Shown here piece by piece: positions 32,582 to 39,799 of a stretch of DNA of 39,799 bases. Both the position numbers and the translations under genes were made by a program. The notes under the pieces were generated by a model that was given only the letters and a program-made list of their open reading frames with translations, did not search any database and had not been told where the DNA came from. Origin of the DNA: Bradyrhizobium sp. (GTDB lineage: Bacteria; Pseudomonadota; Alphaproteobacteria; Rhizobiales; Xanthobacteraceae); assembly GCF_027451485.1 (NCBI RefSeq), contig NZ_DAIDJE010000111.1:1-39799 (forward strand), read 5' to 3'. Every line of letters begins with the position of its first letter. Position 1 is the first letter of the stretch.

Positions 32582-34251
32582 CCACAACAACCACCTTCGA
32601 AGAGGGGCCGGCGGTCGAGCCGCACACTTTCCTCGAGCCAAGCTATCTGACTTCGGAAAACACCCTTAGCTCCTGGCTGTTCACGCGCGACCACAAGCGG
32701 ATCGCGTTGATGTTTTTCGCATCTATCACCGTTTTCTTCTTTGTCGGCGGAGGTGCCGCAACGCTGATGCGGATGAATCTCGCCACGCCTCACGGCCTGT
32801 TGCAGCCCTCGCTATACAACCGCATGTTCACCATGCACGGCATCATCATGGTGTGGTTCTTTCTGATTCCATCGATTCCGACCACGTTCGGCAATTTTTT
32901 CATACCGATGATGATCGGAGCGCGCGATCTCGCGTTTCCGCGCGTCAACCTGCTCAGCTGGTATGTCTTCAACCTGTCCGGCTTTATTGTTCTTTACTCT
33001 TTGATCATGGGCGGCGCCGATACCGGCTGGACATTTTATACGCCGTTATCCACGGTTTATGCCGATGGATACGTATTCGCCGCGGCAATGGCGGTTTTCA
33101 TCAACGGGTTTTCGTCGATCATGACCGCGCTCAATTTCGTCGTCACCATACATCGATTGCGCGCGCCGGGAATGACGTGGACGCGATTGCCGCTGTTCGT
33201 CTGGGGGATTTACGCGGTGAGCGTCGTGATGTTGACGGCCACGCCGGTCCTTGCGATGGACACTTTCCTGCTTGCGGTAGAGCGTTTCATTGGCATTGGA
33301 TTGTTCGACCCTCGTCATGGCGGCGACCCGCTGTTATGGCAGCACATGTTCTGGTTCTACTCACATCCGGCGGTCTACATCATGATCCTGCCTGCGATGG
33401 GAGTCGTGAGCGAAATCATTCCCTGCTATGCGCGCCGACCGGTGTTCGGTTACACCGGAATGACAATCGCGTTGATGGCCATCGCCATCCTGAGCTTCTT
33501 CGTCTGGGCACACCACATGTTCGTGGCGGGAATTTCCGTTTATTCCGGCGTGGCGTTTTCCCTGCTGACGTTCTTTGTCGCCGTGCCGTCGGCTATCAAA
33601 GTATTCAATTGGACAGTGAGCCTGCACAAGGGCCGTATCAGCTTTGATGCCCCGATGCTGTATGCGCTCGGCTTCGTCTTGTTGTTTACGTTGGGAGGCA
33701 TTACGGGGCTGATGCTTGCGACGCTCGCGATCGACGTTGATGTTCATGGCACCTATTTCGTGATCGCGCACTTCCACTACATCATGGTCGGAGCCACTGT
33801 CAGCGCGTTCTTTGGCGCGCTGCACTATTGGTGGCCGAAAATGACCGGCCGGCTTTATCCGGAGATGTGGGCGCGTTTCGCCGCGATCCTGACCTATGTC
33901 GGATTCAATCTGACGTTCTTCCCGCAATTCGTGCTCGGCTATCTCGGCATGCCGAGGCGCTCCTATACTTATCCGCCGGAATGGCAATCCTGGAACCTGC
34001 TGTCCTCTGCGGGAGCATCCATTCTTGCGGTCGCTTATCTTCTTCCGTTGTTCTATCTCGGTTGGAGCCTGTTTTGGGGACGCAAGGCGGGAGCAAACCC
34101 GTGGGGCGCAACGGGTCTCGAATGGATCACGCCATCACCGCCCACGAAGCACAACTTCGAACGCACGCCTGTCGTCACGCTCGGGCCCTACAGCTATGAT
34201 CCGGATGAGGACAGCTTTATCACGCAGGAAGGCGTCCGCCATGTCCGATAG
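32578..34251 (+). CDS. coxA: caa3 cytochrome c oxidase subunit I, A2-type
   Basis: 557 aa from ATG 32578 (ATGA overlap with coxB; upstream frame is a shadow). Twelve-helix haem-copper oxidase. Haem a ligand His in TMHGIIMVWFFLIP; CuB His263 and the cross-linked Tyr267 in YSHPAVYIMILP; the CuB His pair in VWAHHMFVAG; haem a3 and haem a ligands in VIAHFHYIMVG; K-channel Lys in VPSAIKVFNW. The D-channel Glu of A1 enzymes (HPEVY) is replaced by Ala265, and Tyr261-Ser262 gives the YS signature of A2-type oxidases such as the Rhodothermus and Thermus caa3 enzymes. No subunit III fusion. It overlaps subunit III by 11 bases. Confidence 0.96.
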   Translation: MTTTTTFEEGPAVEPHTFLEPSYLTSENTLSSWLFTRDHKRIALMFFASITVFFFVGGGAATLMRMNLATPHGLLQPSLYNRMFTMHGIIMVWFFLIPSIPTTFGNFFIPMMIGARDLAFPRVNLLSWYVFNLSGFIVLYSLIMGGADTGWTFYTPLSTVYADGYVFAAAMAVFINGFSSIMTALNFVVTIHRLRAPGMTWTRLPLFVWGIYAVSVVMLTATPVLAMDTFLLAVERFIGIGLFDPRHGGDPLLWQHMFWFYSHPAVYIMILPAMGVVSEIIPCYARRPVFGYTGMTIALMAIAILSFFVWAHHMFVAGISVYSGVAFSLLTFFVAVPSAIKVFNWTVSLHKGRISFDAPMLYALGFVLLFTLGGITGLMLATLAIDVDVHGTYFVIAHFHYIMVGATVSAFFGALHYWWPKMTGRLYPEMWARFAAILTYVGFNLTFFPQFVLGYLGMPRRSYTYPPEWQSWNLLSSAGASILAVAYLLPLFYLGWSLFWGRKAGANPWGATGLEWITPSPPTKHNFERTPVVTLGPYSYDPDEDSFITQEGVRHVR

Positions 34252-34894
34252 TGCGCAGCTGATCCCCGAGGTTCAATACGCCACACTCGAACAGCAGGGT
34301 GATACGGCTCAGCTCGGAATGTGGGTCTTCCTGGTGAATGAAACCATTTTCTTCGGAGCGTTGATCTTTACCTATTTTCTCTATCGAACCACCTATCCGC
34401 ACGAATTCGAGGTCGCGGCCAAGGACGCGGTGTTGTGGTGCGGGAGCGTCAATTTCGCGCTTCTGCTGACCAGCAGCCTGACGATGGTCCTTGCCGTTAA
34501 TGCCGCAGCCCAGGATGAGCGGCCGCGAAGAATGATCATTTGGCTTGTTGCGACCGCCGCGCTCGGCTGCGCCTTCCTGGTCGTCAAAGGCTACGAATAT
34601 TATCTCGACTATCAGGACAAAGTCGTTCCGGTAGCACATTACGAGGTCAAACCAGGGGAAGGATCCGCGGGCGAATTGTTCTGGGTGTTTTATTGGGTCG
34701 GAACGGGCCTGCACGCGATTCACCTAACGATTGGCATCGGCCTGGTTCTATACATGCTGCTTTGGCGCATACGACGCGGCGAAATCGGTCCTGCTTATTA
34801 TGCGCCACTGGAAGTGGTGGGCATCTACTGGAGCTTCGTCGATACCGTTTGGCTGTTTCTCTTCCCCAGCATCTACCTGGTTGGACGGTCATGA
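34241..34894 (+). CDS. coxC: cytochrome c oxidase subunit III
   Basis: 217 aa from ATG 34241, inside the end of coxA. Five or so membrane helices with the subunit III pattern: LGMWVFLVNETIFFGALIFT, SSLTMVLAVNAA, VVKGYEYYLDYQDKVVP, FYWVGTGLHAIHLTIGIGLV and VVGIYWSFVDTVWLFLFPSI. The Glu in the NETIFF helix and the HAIH and YWSFVD motifs are conserved family features. It is a short form as usual in caa3 operons. Coupled to the subunit IV gene by ATGA. Confidence 0.94.
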   Translation: MSDSAQLIPEVQYATLEQQGDTAQLGMWVFLVNETIFFGALIFTYFLYRTTYPHEFEVAAKDAVLWCGSVNFALLLTSSLTMVLAVNAAAQDERPRRMIIWLVATAALGCAFLVVKGYEYYLDYQDKVVPVAHYEVKPGEGSAGELFWVFYWVGTGLHAIHLTIGIGLVLYMLLWRIRRGEIGPAYYAPLEVVGIYWSFVDTVWLFLFPSIYLVGRS

Positions 34895-35247
34895 CGAGCG
34901 GCCCTCAAATCGAAGCAGCACATGCGCGGCCGTTCCCGTTTGTCGTCACCTGGCTGGTCATGCTCTTGCTGGCTGCGGTTAGTGTTTGGACCGCCTATCT
35001 CGGGATAGGTTTCTGGGCGCCGATTGTGCAGTTCGGGATCGCGGGGATTCAGACCGCGGCGCTGTTCGTCTTGTTCATGCGCCTGAAAGGACCGCCTTCG
35101 CTAAAATGGGTGTTCGCCATCAGCGGCTTTTTCTGGCTGCTGTTTTTATTCGGTCTGAGCATGACCGATTATTCAAACCGGCAGGGCTGGCCCCCGCGTT
35201 ATGAGCCGACCCGCCCCGGCATTCACACCCCACAGGCCGGCCCCTGA
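34891..35247 (+). CDS. cytochrome c oxidase subunit IV-like protein
   Basis: 118 aa from ATG 34891, overlapping the coxC stop. Three hydrophobic helices (VVTWLVMLLLAAVSVWTAYL, IQTAALFVLFMRLKGPPSLK, WVFAISGFFWLLFLFGLSMT) and the 'FM.LK......W.....F....L' spacing are typical of prokaryotic COX4-like proteins (CtaF/CoxD). The tail is Pro-rich (WPPRYEPTRPGIHTPQAGP). It is the last gene of the operon; a hairpin overlapping its stop codon may end transcription. Confidence 0.85.
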   Translation: MTSGPQIEAAHARPFPFVVTWLVMLLLAAVSVWTAYLGIGFWAPIVQFGIAGIQTAALFVLFMRLKGPPSLKWVFAISGFFWLLFLFGLSMTDYSNRQGWPPRYEPTRPGIHTPQAGP

Positions 35248-35254
35248 GCCGGCC
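35235..35254 (+). terminator. hairpin at the end of the act-cox operon
   Basis: GGCCGGC-CCCTGA-GCCGGCC: a perfect 7-base GC stem with a 6-base loop whose last three bases are the stop codon of the final oxidase gene. No T-tract follows, so it is not a textbook intrinsic terminator; it may stop transcription weakly or protect the 3' end of the mRNA. Confidence 0.4.
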
Positions 35255-35444
35255 CATGCGACATGCGGCGCGGGACCAGGGCTTTTGCATTGGGTGTCTT
35301 GCGACAATGCACAAGGTGGAACGCTGGGCGATGTTGCTGAAGAGAACGGCGGTGCAAGTGACGGCTAGCTAGTCGGTTTGCAACATACGGCTCAACCGCA
35401 TCGCTTGACTCAAAAAGCTGAATGCTACGATGTTCCTTTGAATT

Positions 35445-37268
35445 TCAGAGTGGCCTGGTACGGCTACCCGGCGCAGGCTTTGGCCGGGAAGCGTCCGAAA
35501 TGCCGCCACCCCGCTCGGTCACCACGCCCGCGAAACGCAGGGCGGTGCGCAGGACTGCGACATGTGACAACGTTTGAGGGAAATTTCCGGTAAAGCGCTT
35601 GGCATCGACATCGTATTCTTCCGCGAGCAGGCCAAGGTCATTCCTTACCGCGAGAACGCGCTCGAAAGTCTTGCGTGCGGCTTCCCGTCTTCCTTGCATC
35701 AACTGGCAGTCGGCCAGCCAGCAGCTACAAGCAAGAAAAGCCCCTTCTGGGTTGTGCGGCTGCGGCATTTTGCGATGAACCAGGCCGTCGACGACGAGGT
35801 GCTTTTCGATGGCATCGATCGTGCCGGCGATCCGTTCGTCTTCGACCGGCAGAAAGCCCAACAAGGGCAACAGCAGCAGGCTGGCATCGAGTGATTCGCT
35901 GCCGAAGTAATCGACAAAATGGCCCAGGCCCGAGATATAACCTTCGTGACAAATCTCGTCGTGGATTTCCTGGCGCAGTGCCCTTGTTCGGTCAAGGTCG
36001 GCACTGGCTCGTGCCTCATGAGCCTCGCGGTAACGGATGTATCGATCGATTGCCACCCACGCAGAGACCTTGGAGTAAACGAAGTGCCGTGGTTGGCCTC
36101 GCGATTCCCAAAGCCCATTGTCAGGCAGCCGCCATACGGATTCGACATGTTTGACGATCCCGTCAAGGAGTTCGTCCTCCTGGGCCGTGCGTTCGATACC
36201 GGCTTGAACTCCGATGTAGACTGAATCCAGGAGTTCCCCGAAAATGTCGAGCTGGCGCTGTGAGGCCGCAGCATTGCCGATTCTGACCGGCGGAATCCAA
36301 CGATATCCGGGCAGCCAGTCGGCTACCCATTCCTCCAGGCGGCGTGAACCATTGATGCGGTAGAGGATGCGTATCTTCCCGGGGTCGCCGGCCACGGCGC
36401 GCACTAGCCAATTGCGCCATTTGGTCGCCTCCGATTGATAGCCCGCGTCGACCAGTGCGATGAGCGAGAAGGCCGCGTCGCGAATCCAGCAGTAGCGATA
36501 ATCCCAATTCGAGGCATTGCCGGACCGCTCGGGAAGCGAAGTCGTCGGCGCGGCGATCATTCCACCCGTCGGCCGATATATCATCCCATTCACCGTGATC
36601 AGCGAGCGACGAACCACGTCCGGCCAATCAGTCTCCTTTTCGAAGCGGCCGATCCATTCCCGCCAGTACTCAAGCGTGACACGCAGAGCTTCTCCTCCAT
36701 CAACCGGAGACGGATCGCCTTCTTGGCTTGAGCCATAGAGAAAAGTGAAACTGCGTTCCTCAGAGTCGCCCAAGTCGAATTCGCATACGACCCGGTTCCC
36801 TTCCTTTTGCAGTTCGCACGGAGAATGAAGGACAATAAGATCGGGACCGACATGAGCAACCGCTCGTCGCTCGCTAACCTCAAGCCACGGGCGAACCGAC
36901 CCGTAATCGAAGCAGAGATTCATCTCTCCGCGCATGGCCACCCGCCCGCGTAATCCCCGGACCATTCTGATCAAAGCCGGATGCTTACGGCCCATGGGCA
37001 TGAAATCCGTGAGCCTTACGGCTCCCGACCCAGTCTCGAATTCTGTCTCAAGAATGAGCGTGTCCGCAGCGTAGCGGCGCGATGTGCGGGCCGAATCGAC
37101 TGGAGCAAGCTTCCAGCAGCCATTATCCGCCGTGCCCAGCAATGCCGCGAAACAAGCGTCAGAGTCAAAACGCGGCAGACACAGCCAATCGATGGAGCCG
37201 CTCTGGTGGACCAGCGCTGCGGTCTGTCCATCGCCGATCAGGCCATACTCTTCGATCGGATTCGACAT
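35445..37268 (-). CDS. glycoside hydrolase family 15 enzyme (glucoamylase/trehalase-like)
   Basis: 607 aa, no signal peptide, cytoplasmic. N-terminal beta-sandwich (EEYGLIGDGQTAALVHQSGS, IDWLCLPRFDSDACFAALLG) then an (alpha/alpha)6 barrel with GH15 signatures: NWDYRYCWIRDAAFSLIALV, GLWESRGQPRHFVYSKVSAW with the likely general acid Glu in WESRG, and GLLAEEYDVDAKRFTGNFPQ, where the EE pair carries the likely base, followed by TLSHVAVL. Family members of this size without export signals act on short alpha-glucans or trehalose; several bacterial and mycobacterial ones are trehalases. Substrate is not decided here. It lies 27 bases downstream of the ASRT-family gene on the same strand, so the two are probably one operon. 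Confidence 0.9.
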   Translation of the reverse strand: MSNPIEEYGLIGDGQTAALVHQSGSIDWLCLPRFDSDACFAALLGTADNGCWKLAPVDSARTSRRYAADTLILETEFETGSGAVRLTDFMPMGRKHPALIRMVRGLRGRVAMRGEMNLCFDYGSVRPWLEVSERRAVAHVGPDLIVLHSPCELQKEGNRVVCEFDLGDSEERSFTFLYGSSQEGDPSPVDGGEALRVTLEYWREWIGRFEKETDWPDVVRRSLITVNGMIYRPTGGMIAAPTTSLPERSGNASNWDYRYCWIRDAAFSLIALVDAGYQSEATKWRNWLVRAVAGDPGKIRILYRINGSRRLEEWVADWLPGYRWIPPVRIGNAAASQRQLDIFGELLDSVYIGVQAGIERTAQEDELLDGIVKHVESVWRLPDNGLWESRGQPRHFVYSKVSAWVAIDRYIRYREAHEARASADLDRTRALRQEIHDEICHEGYISGLGHFVDYFGSESLDASLLLLPLLGFLPVEDERIAGTIDAIEKHLVVDGLVHRKMPQPHNPEGAFLACSCWLADCQLMQGRREAARKTFERVLAVRNDLGLLAEEYDVDAKRFTGNFPQTLSHVAVLRTALRFAGVVTERGGGISDASRPKPAPGSRTRPL

Positions 37269-37295
37269 GAGGTGGCTACACGTAAATAAATGCTC

Positions 37296-37670
37296 TCAGT
37301 TAGCGGGAAACGCCATCGTCGAAAGCAGCGCAATAGCGGGATTGCGAGAATCCAGCCGACTGTGCTGAACCACGATCGGAACATCCGACTCGATCACCGA
37401 GGCGTAGCTGGTGTCGCGCGGAATCGGCTCGGGATCTTTCAGGTCATTGAACCGCAGATGCATACAACGCCGTGCGGGCACGACAATGCGATAGGGACCC
37501 GCCGGCTCGCGATCAGCGAAATAGGTCATAATCGTCACCCGGGCCTCCGCATCGCCTGCATTGAGGATGCAAGCGGCCTCGTGGGACACCAGCGCCGGAT
37601 CCTGGCTGACGCTATCGCTCGGAATAAAGCCCTCCGCGATCGCCCAACTTGTTCTCCCTGGCTTCGACAT
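37296..37670 (-). CDS. sensory-rhodopsin-transducer (ASRT) family protein
   Basis: 124-aa soluble protein that reads as a full-length member of the Anabaena sensory rhodopsin transducer family: GRTSWAIAEGFIPSDS, HEAACILNAGDAEARVTIMT, YFADREPAGPYRIVVPARRC, MHLRFNDLKDPEPIPRDTSY, ASVIESDVPIVVQHSRLDSR. In Anabaena it forms a tetramer that binds the rhodopsin and DNA. Homologues occur in many bacteria that have no rhodopsin. No rhodopsin gene is in this window. The next gene is a GH15 enzyme, which suggests a sugar-related or carbohydrate-binding role rather than light sensing. GGAAG lies 6-7 bases before the ATG. Confidence 0.85.
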   Translation of the reverse strand: MSKPGRTSWAIAEGFIPSDSVSQDPALVSHEAACILNAGDAEARVTIMTYFADREPAGPYRIVVPARRCMHLRFNDLKDPEPIPRDTSYASVIESDVPIVVQHSRLDSRNPAIALLSTMAFPAN

Positions 37671-38335
37671 TGAGCTTCCGCCTGTGATCGATCATTTCAT
37701 ATTTGCGCGTCGCAATCCGAAAACACAGTTGGGCAATGATCGACGCGGCGTTACGTTCCTAACCGGATGAAAAGATGGGGGTTAAGCGGCCTGTTGCGAC
37801 GATAAATAGCGAGTGATTTTCCGAGCCTCCAGAGGGCAGTTTGGCAATCGGCCGTACTAACCATCCAGAGTGCGAAGACCATGACAAGAGCGTCGTATGA
37901 GGACCTTCTGCATGCCACGGAACAAATGGGTAGCGGAGGGAAACGCGACCGCTCTTCCCCACGTCGACCGAACGTCAGGCCGTTTCCGGAGTGCTGGAAT
38001 CAGAGATTGTTGTCCGCAACCCCTCCGGCAAATTCCAGTTTATTCGTCGATCCGAAGGCAGCATTGGTATGTATGGTCGTCGGTGGTGAGCCGAACGTCC
38101 GAAATCGGCCCGGTGGCGCCATCGGCACGCTCCATTCCTACAAGTGCATATCTTCGGGCGATGCTGGCGACAGCGTCATGGATGGCTATTCGCCCTAGCC
38201 GCCCAGTACCGACCAGAGGTGGTCCACCAGGTCAAGCAAGGCGATTGTCGGAAGCTGGTTCGGTCGTGACCTGCCCCCTTGTTGCGGGCTTGAGCAGCCA
38301 TACTATCTTCGCGCAGAGGCTCTAACTTGGTTTCG
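37671..38335. other. 665-base region without a supported gene
   Basis: Lies between the ASRT gene start and the chemoreceptor gene end (both minus strand). A 10-base palindrome TGATCGATCA (37685-37694), 15 bases before the ASRT start, could be part of its promoter. A short perfect dyad GGTGGTCCACC lies at 38218-38228. Frames here of about 100-140 codons are low in recognisable motifs and rich in Ser/Arg/Pro, so none is called. It could hold a decayed gene or a small RNA; nothing in the sequence decides. Confidence 0.4.
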
Positions 38336-39799
38336 TTACGCCACTTTCTTTAACGAAAGCAGCGCTTCGAGCTTCTGTTGCGCATCTGTCGTCATCTGAA
38401 GCGCTACCAGCGTCTTATCCTGGTCGATTCGACCGATAACTCCGGTGAACTCCAAGTCCAGACCGTCCACAATGAGCTTGACGGTTGTACCTGGCGTCAG
38501 CCCGGCCATTGCCTCCGCGATCAAGGCGCCGCCCATTGAGACATTGCTAACCTGAACGCGCCTCGTCTGTCCCTGTGCGGTCAGCGTCCCGCCGCGATTG
38601 AGGTAAAGACGCGGTGCGCTGCGTCGGTCCACGACCGCGGTGGAGGTCCGGATGACGCGGACAAGCGTGGCACGAAGTTCATCCACCTTTCCGGCAATCT
38701 CCGCGGAACCGTCGCGGATTTCCGAGGCACGTCGCCCGGTCTCGGTGGCTTCCGTCGACACTGAGGAGATTTGCGTAGCCACCTCGCGAGCCGCTTGCGA
38801 GGTTTCCTGCACCGTGCGTGAGATTTCGAGCGTCACCGCGTTCTGCTCTTCGATTGCCGCGGAAATCTCCGAAGAAACCTGTTCGACACTATGGATCACC
38901 TCACCGATTGTGCTTATTGAGGTGACAGACGCGTTCGTCGCTTCCTGGATCTCGCTAATCTGCTGCGCGATCTCTCCCGTTGCCCGCGCTGTTTGCTCGG
39001 CAAGGGATTTCACCTCGGAGGCGACAACGGCAAAGCCTCGGCCCGCAACTCCGGCGCGGGCCGCCTCGATCGTCGCATTCAGCGCAAGAAGATTCGTCTG
39101 ATTGGCAATCTCTCTGATAAGGTTGGTCACCGTACCCACCTTCGCCGCAGCCGCTGACAGTTTGGCGATCGTTCCCTGAGCTTCTTTCGACGCCGTGACC
39201 GCATTCAGAGTCAGGACGCGAGACGATGTCACCCGCTCGGCGATCCTTGAGATGGACGCTGCGAGGTGAGAGGCCGCGCTTGCCACGGTCTCTGCATTCG
39301 TCAGCGCCTCCTCGGCGGCCGCCGCAACGCTGCTGCTGCTTCGTTCGAGCGTCATCGCTGTATCGGTCATCAGCGACGCATTCTGCGCCATCTTGCCCGT
39401 ACCGACCGCAACTTCATTCACGGCGGCTTTCGCGGCATTTTCGACATTTTCCGCCATGCCTCGTAACGCCTCGGCCTTCGCGCGCTCCGTTATCTCGCGG
39501 CGCAGCTCTTCTTCAGCCGCTTCGCGGCGCGCCTTCTCCTCTGCAACGATCTTGAACCGCTCGATGGATCGCGCCATATCGCCGAGTTCGTCGTCGCTTT
39601 CGAGGCCGGGGATTTTGACTGCGAAATCACCTTGTCCCAGCCGCGTCAGGGCACCGGCCATAGTGGCTAGTCTTGTAGACGTACGCCGTACAACGAGAAG
39701 AGTGATAGCGCCAATCAGCAATAATATTGTAACAGCGGCAATCATGACATTACGCGCACTTCGCCAAATCTGCGCTTGCAAGTCGTCGATATAAACGCC
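38336..39799 (-). CDS. methyl-accepting chemotaxis protein with C-terminal PilZ domain, 5' end outside window
   Basis: The frame stays open through the window edge ([12 protein letters not shown] precedes the first internal start candidate, a TTG at 39781), so the N-terminal sensor, probably a Cache-type periplasmic domain, is missing. Visible part: a membrane helix ([20 protein letters not shown]), a HAMP domain ([20 protein letters not shown]), a helical linker, and the signalling domain with the conserved hairpin [40 protein letters not shown]. The last about 85 residues form a PilZ domain with RSAPR (RxxxR) and NVSMGG (D/NxSxxG), both c-di-GMP contacts. This would couple chemotaxis signalling to cyclic-di-GMP. 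Minus strand; no che genes are visible. Confidence 0.92.
   Translation of the reverse strand, partial: GVYIDDLQAQIWRSARNVMIAAVTILLLIGAITLLVVRRTSTRLATMAGALTRLGQGDFAVKIPGLESDDELGDMARSIERFKIVAEEKARREAAEEELRREITERAKAEALRGMAENVENAAKAAVNEVAVGTGKMAQNASLMTDTAMTLERSSSSVAAAAEEALTNAETVASAASHLAASISRIAERVTSSRVLTLNAVTASKEAQGTIAKLSAAAAKVGTVTNLIREIANQTNLLALNATIEAARAGVAGRGFAVVASEVKSLAEQTARATGEIAQQISEIQEATNASVTSISTIGEVIHSVEQVSSEISAAIEEQNAVTLEISRTVQETSQAAREVATQISSVSTEATETGRRASEIRDGSAEIAGKVDELRATLVRVIRTSTAVVDRRSAPRLYLNRGGTLTAQGQTRRVQVSNVSMGGALIAEAMAGLTPGTTVKLIVDGLDLEFTGVIGRIDQDKTLVALQMTTDAQQKLEALLSLKKVA

Noticed and set aside
31073..32641. A 522-codon minus-strand frame opposite SCO and coxB
   Set aside because: Antisense to genes with clear copper and haem ligands; no recognisable motif, so treated as a shadow.
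37881..38325. Overlapping plus-strand frames of 105 and 142 codons in the gap before the chemoreceptor gene
   Set aside because: Two overlapping frames of similar quality, neither with motifs nor good start signals.
1..39799. Search by eye for tRNA, rRNA, CRISPR arrays, insertion sequences and prophage genes
   Set aside because: No cloverleaf-like segment, regularly spaced repeats, transposase motif or phage structural gene was recognised; the S74 domain at 16164-17693 is part of a bacterial DUF3300 protein, not a tailspike.

Overview
The window is about 39.8 kb of GC-rich DNA whose proteins read as those of an alphaproteobacterium, most likely Rhizobiales (Bradyrhizobium / Nitrobacteraceae-like). 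This placement rests on the style of the proteins, on the chemoreceptor and cysteine-repeat families seen, and on an intergenic inverted-repeat element at about 21217-21317 that resembles elements I recall from Bradyrhizobium genomes. I could not run a search, so it is an inference. I found no rRNA, tRNA, CRISPR array, transposase or phage gene.

Layout. (1) 1-3.4 kb: a CbbY-type HAD phosphatase (Calvin-cycle accessory) converging on a PAS-PAS-GAF-GGDEF-EAL cyclic-di-GMP enzyme. (2) 3.9-6.85 kb: a three-gene operon of an exported DsrE-like protein, a ModA-like periplasmic binding protein and a fused DoxD-DoxA thiosulfate:quinone oxidoreductase. (3) 6.9-10.5 kb: a small exported Cys protein and a DevBCA/MacAB-type ABC exporter (adaptor, permease, ATPase). 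(4) 10.7-15.1 kb: a cell-wall block with two divergent L,D-transpeptidases and a soluble lytic transglycosylase. (5) 15.25-17.7 kb: a DUF3300-DUF2950 pair in which the DUF3300 protein ends in an endosialidase-type (S74) chaperone domain. (6) 18-22.9 kb: single genes for a membrane acyltransferase, a cytochrome P450 and a membrane-anchored FMN-dependent alpha-hydroxyacid dehydrogenase homologue. (7) 23.2-35.25 kb: the main feature, a tightly packed 12-gene operon encoding alternative complex III (ActABCDEF), a conserved-looking 177-aa membrane protein, a SCO copper chaperone and an A2-type caa3 cytochrome c oxidase (subunits II, I, III, IV). (8) 35.4-37.7 kb: an Anabaena-sensory-rhodopsin-transducer family protein followed by a GH15 glucoamylase/trehalase-like enzyme. 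(9) 38.3 kb to the end: a methyl-accepting chemotaxis protein with a C-terminal PilZ domain, cut off by the window edge.

How the parts may work together. ACIII oxidises quinol and passes electrons to cytochrome c or directly to a partner oxidase. Here its genes are translationally coupled to those of a caa3 oxidase with its own fused haem c, so the operon encodes a complete quinol-to-oxygen branch that bypasses bc1. The DoxDA enzyme upstream would feed thiosulfate electrons into the quinone pool, and CbbY suggests carbon fixation. A thiosulfate -> quinone -> ACIII -> caa3 -> O2 chain supporting lithoautotrophy is therefore a reasonable hypothesis, but the genes lie in separate operons and the link is inferred. 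The most interesting items for follow-up are the ACIII-caa3 supercluster in this taxonomic setting, the exported DsrE / ModA-like / DoxDA cassette, the rhodopsin-less ASRT-GH15 pair, and the FMN enzyme whose catalytic Asp is replaced by Asn.
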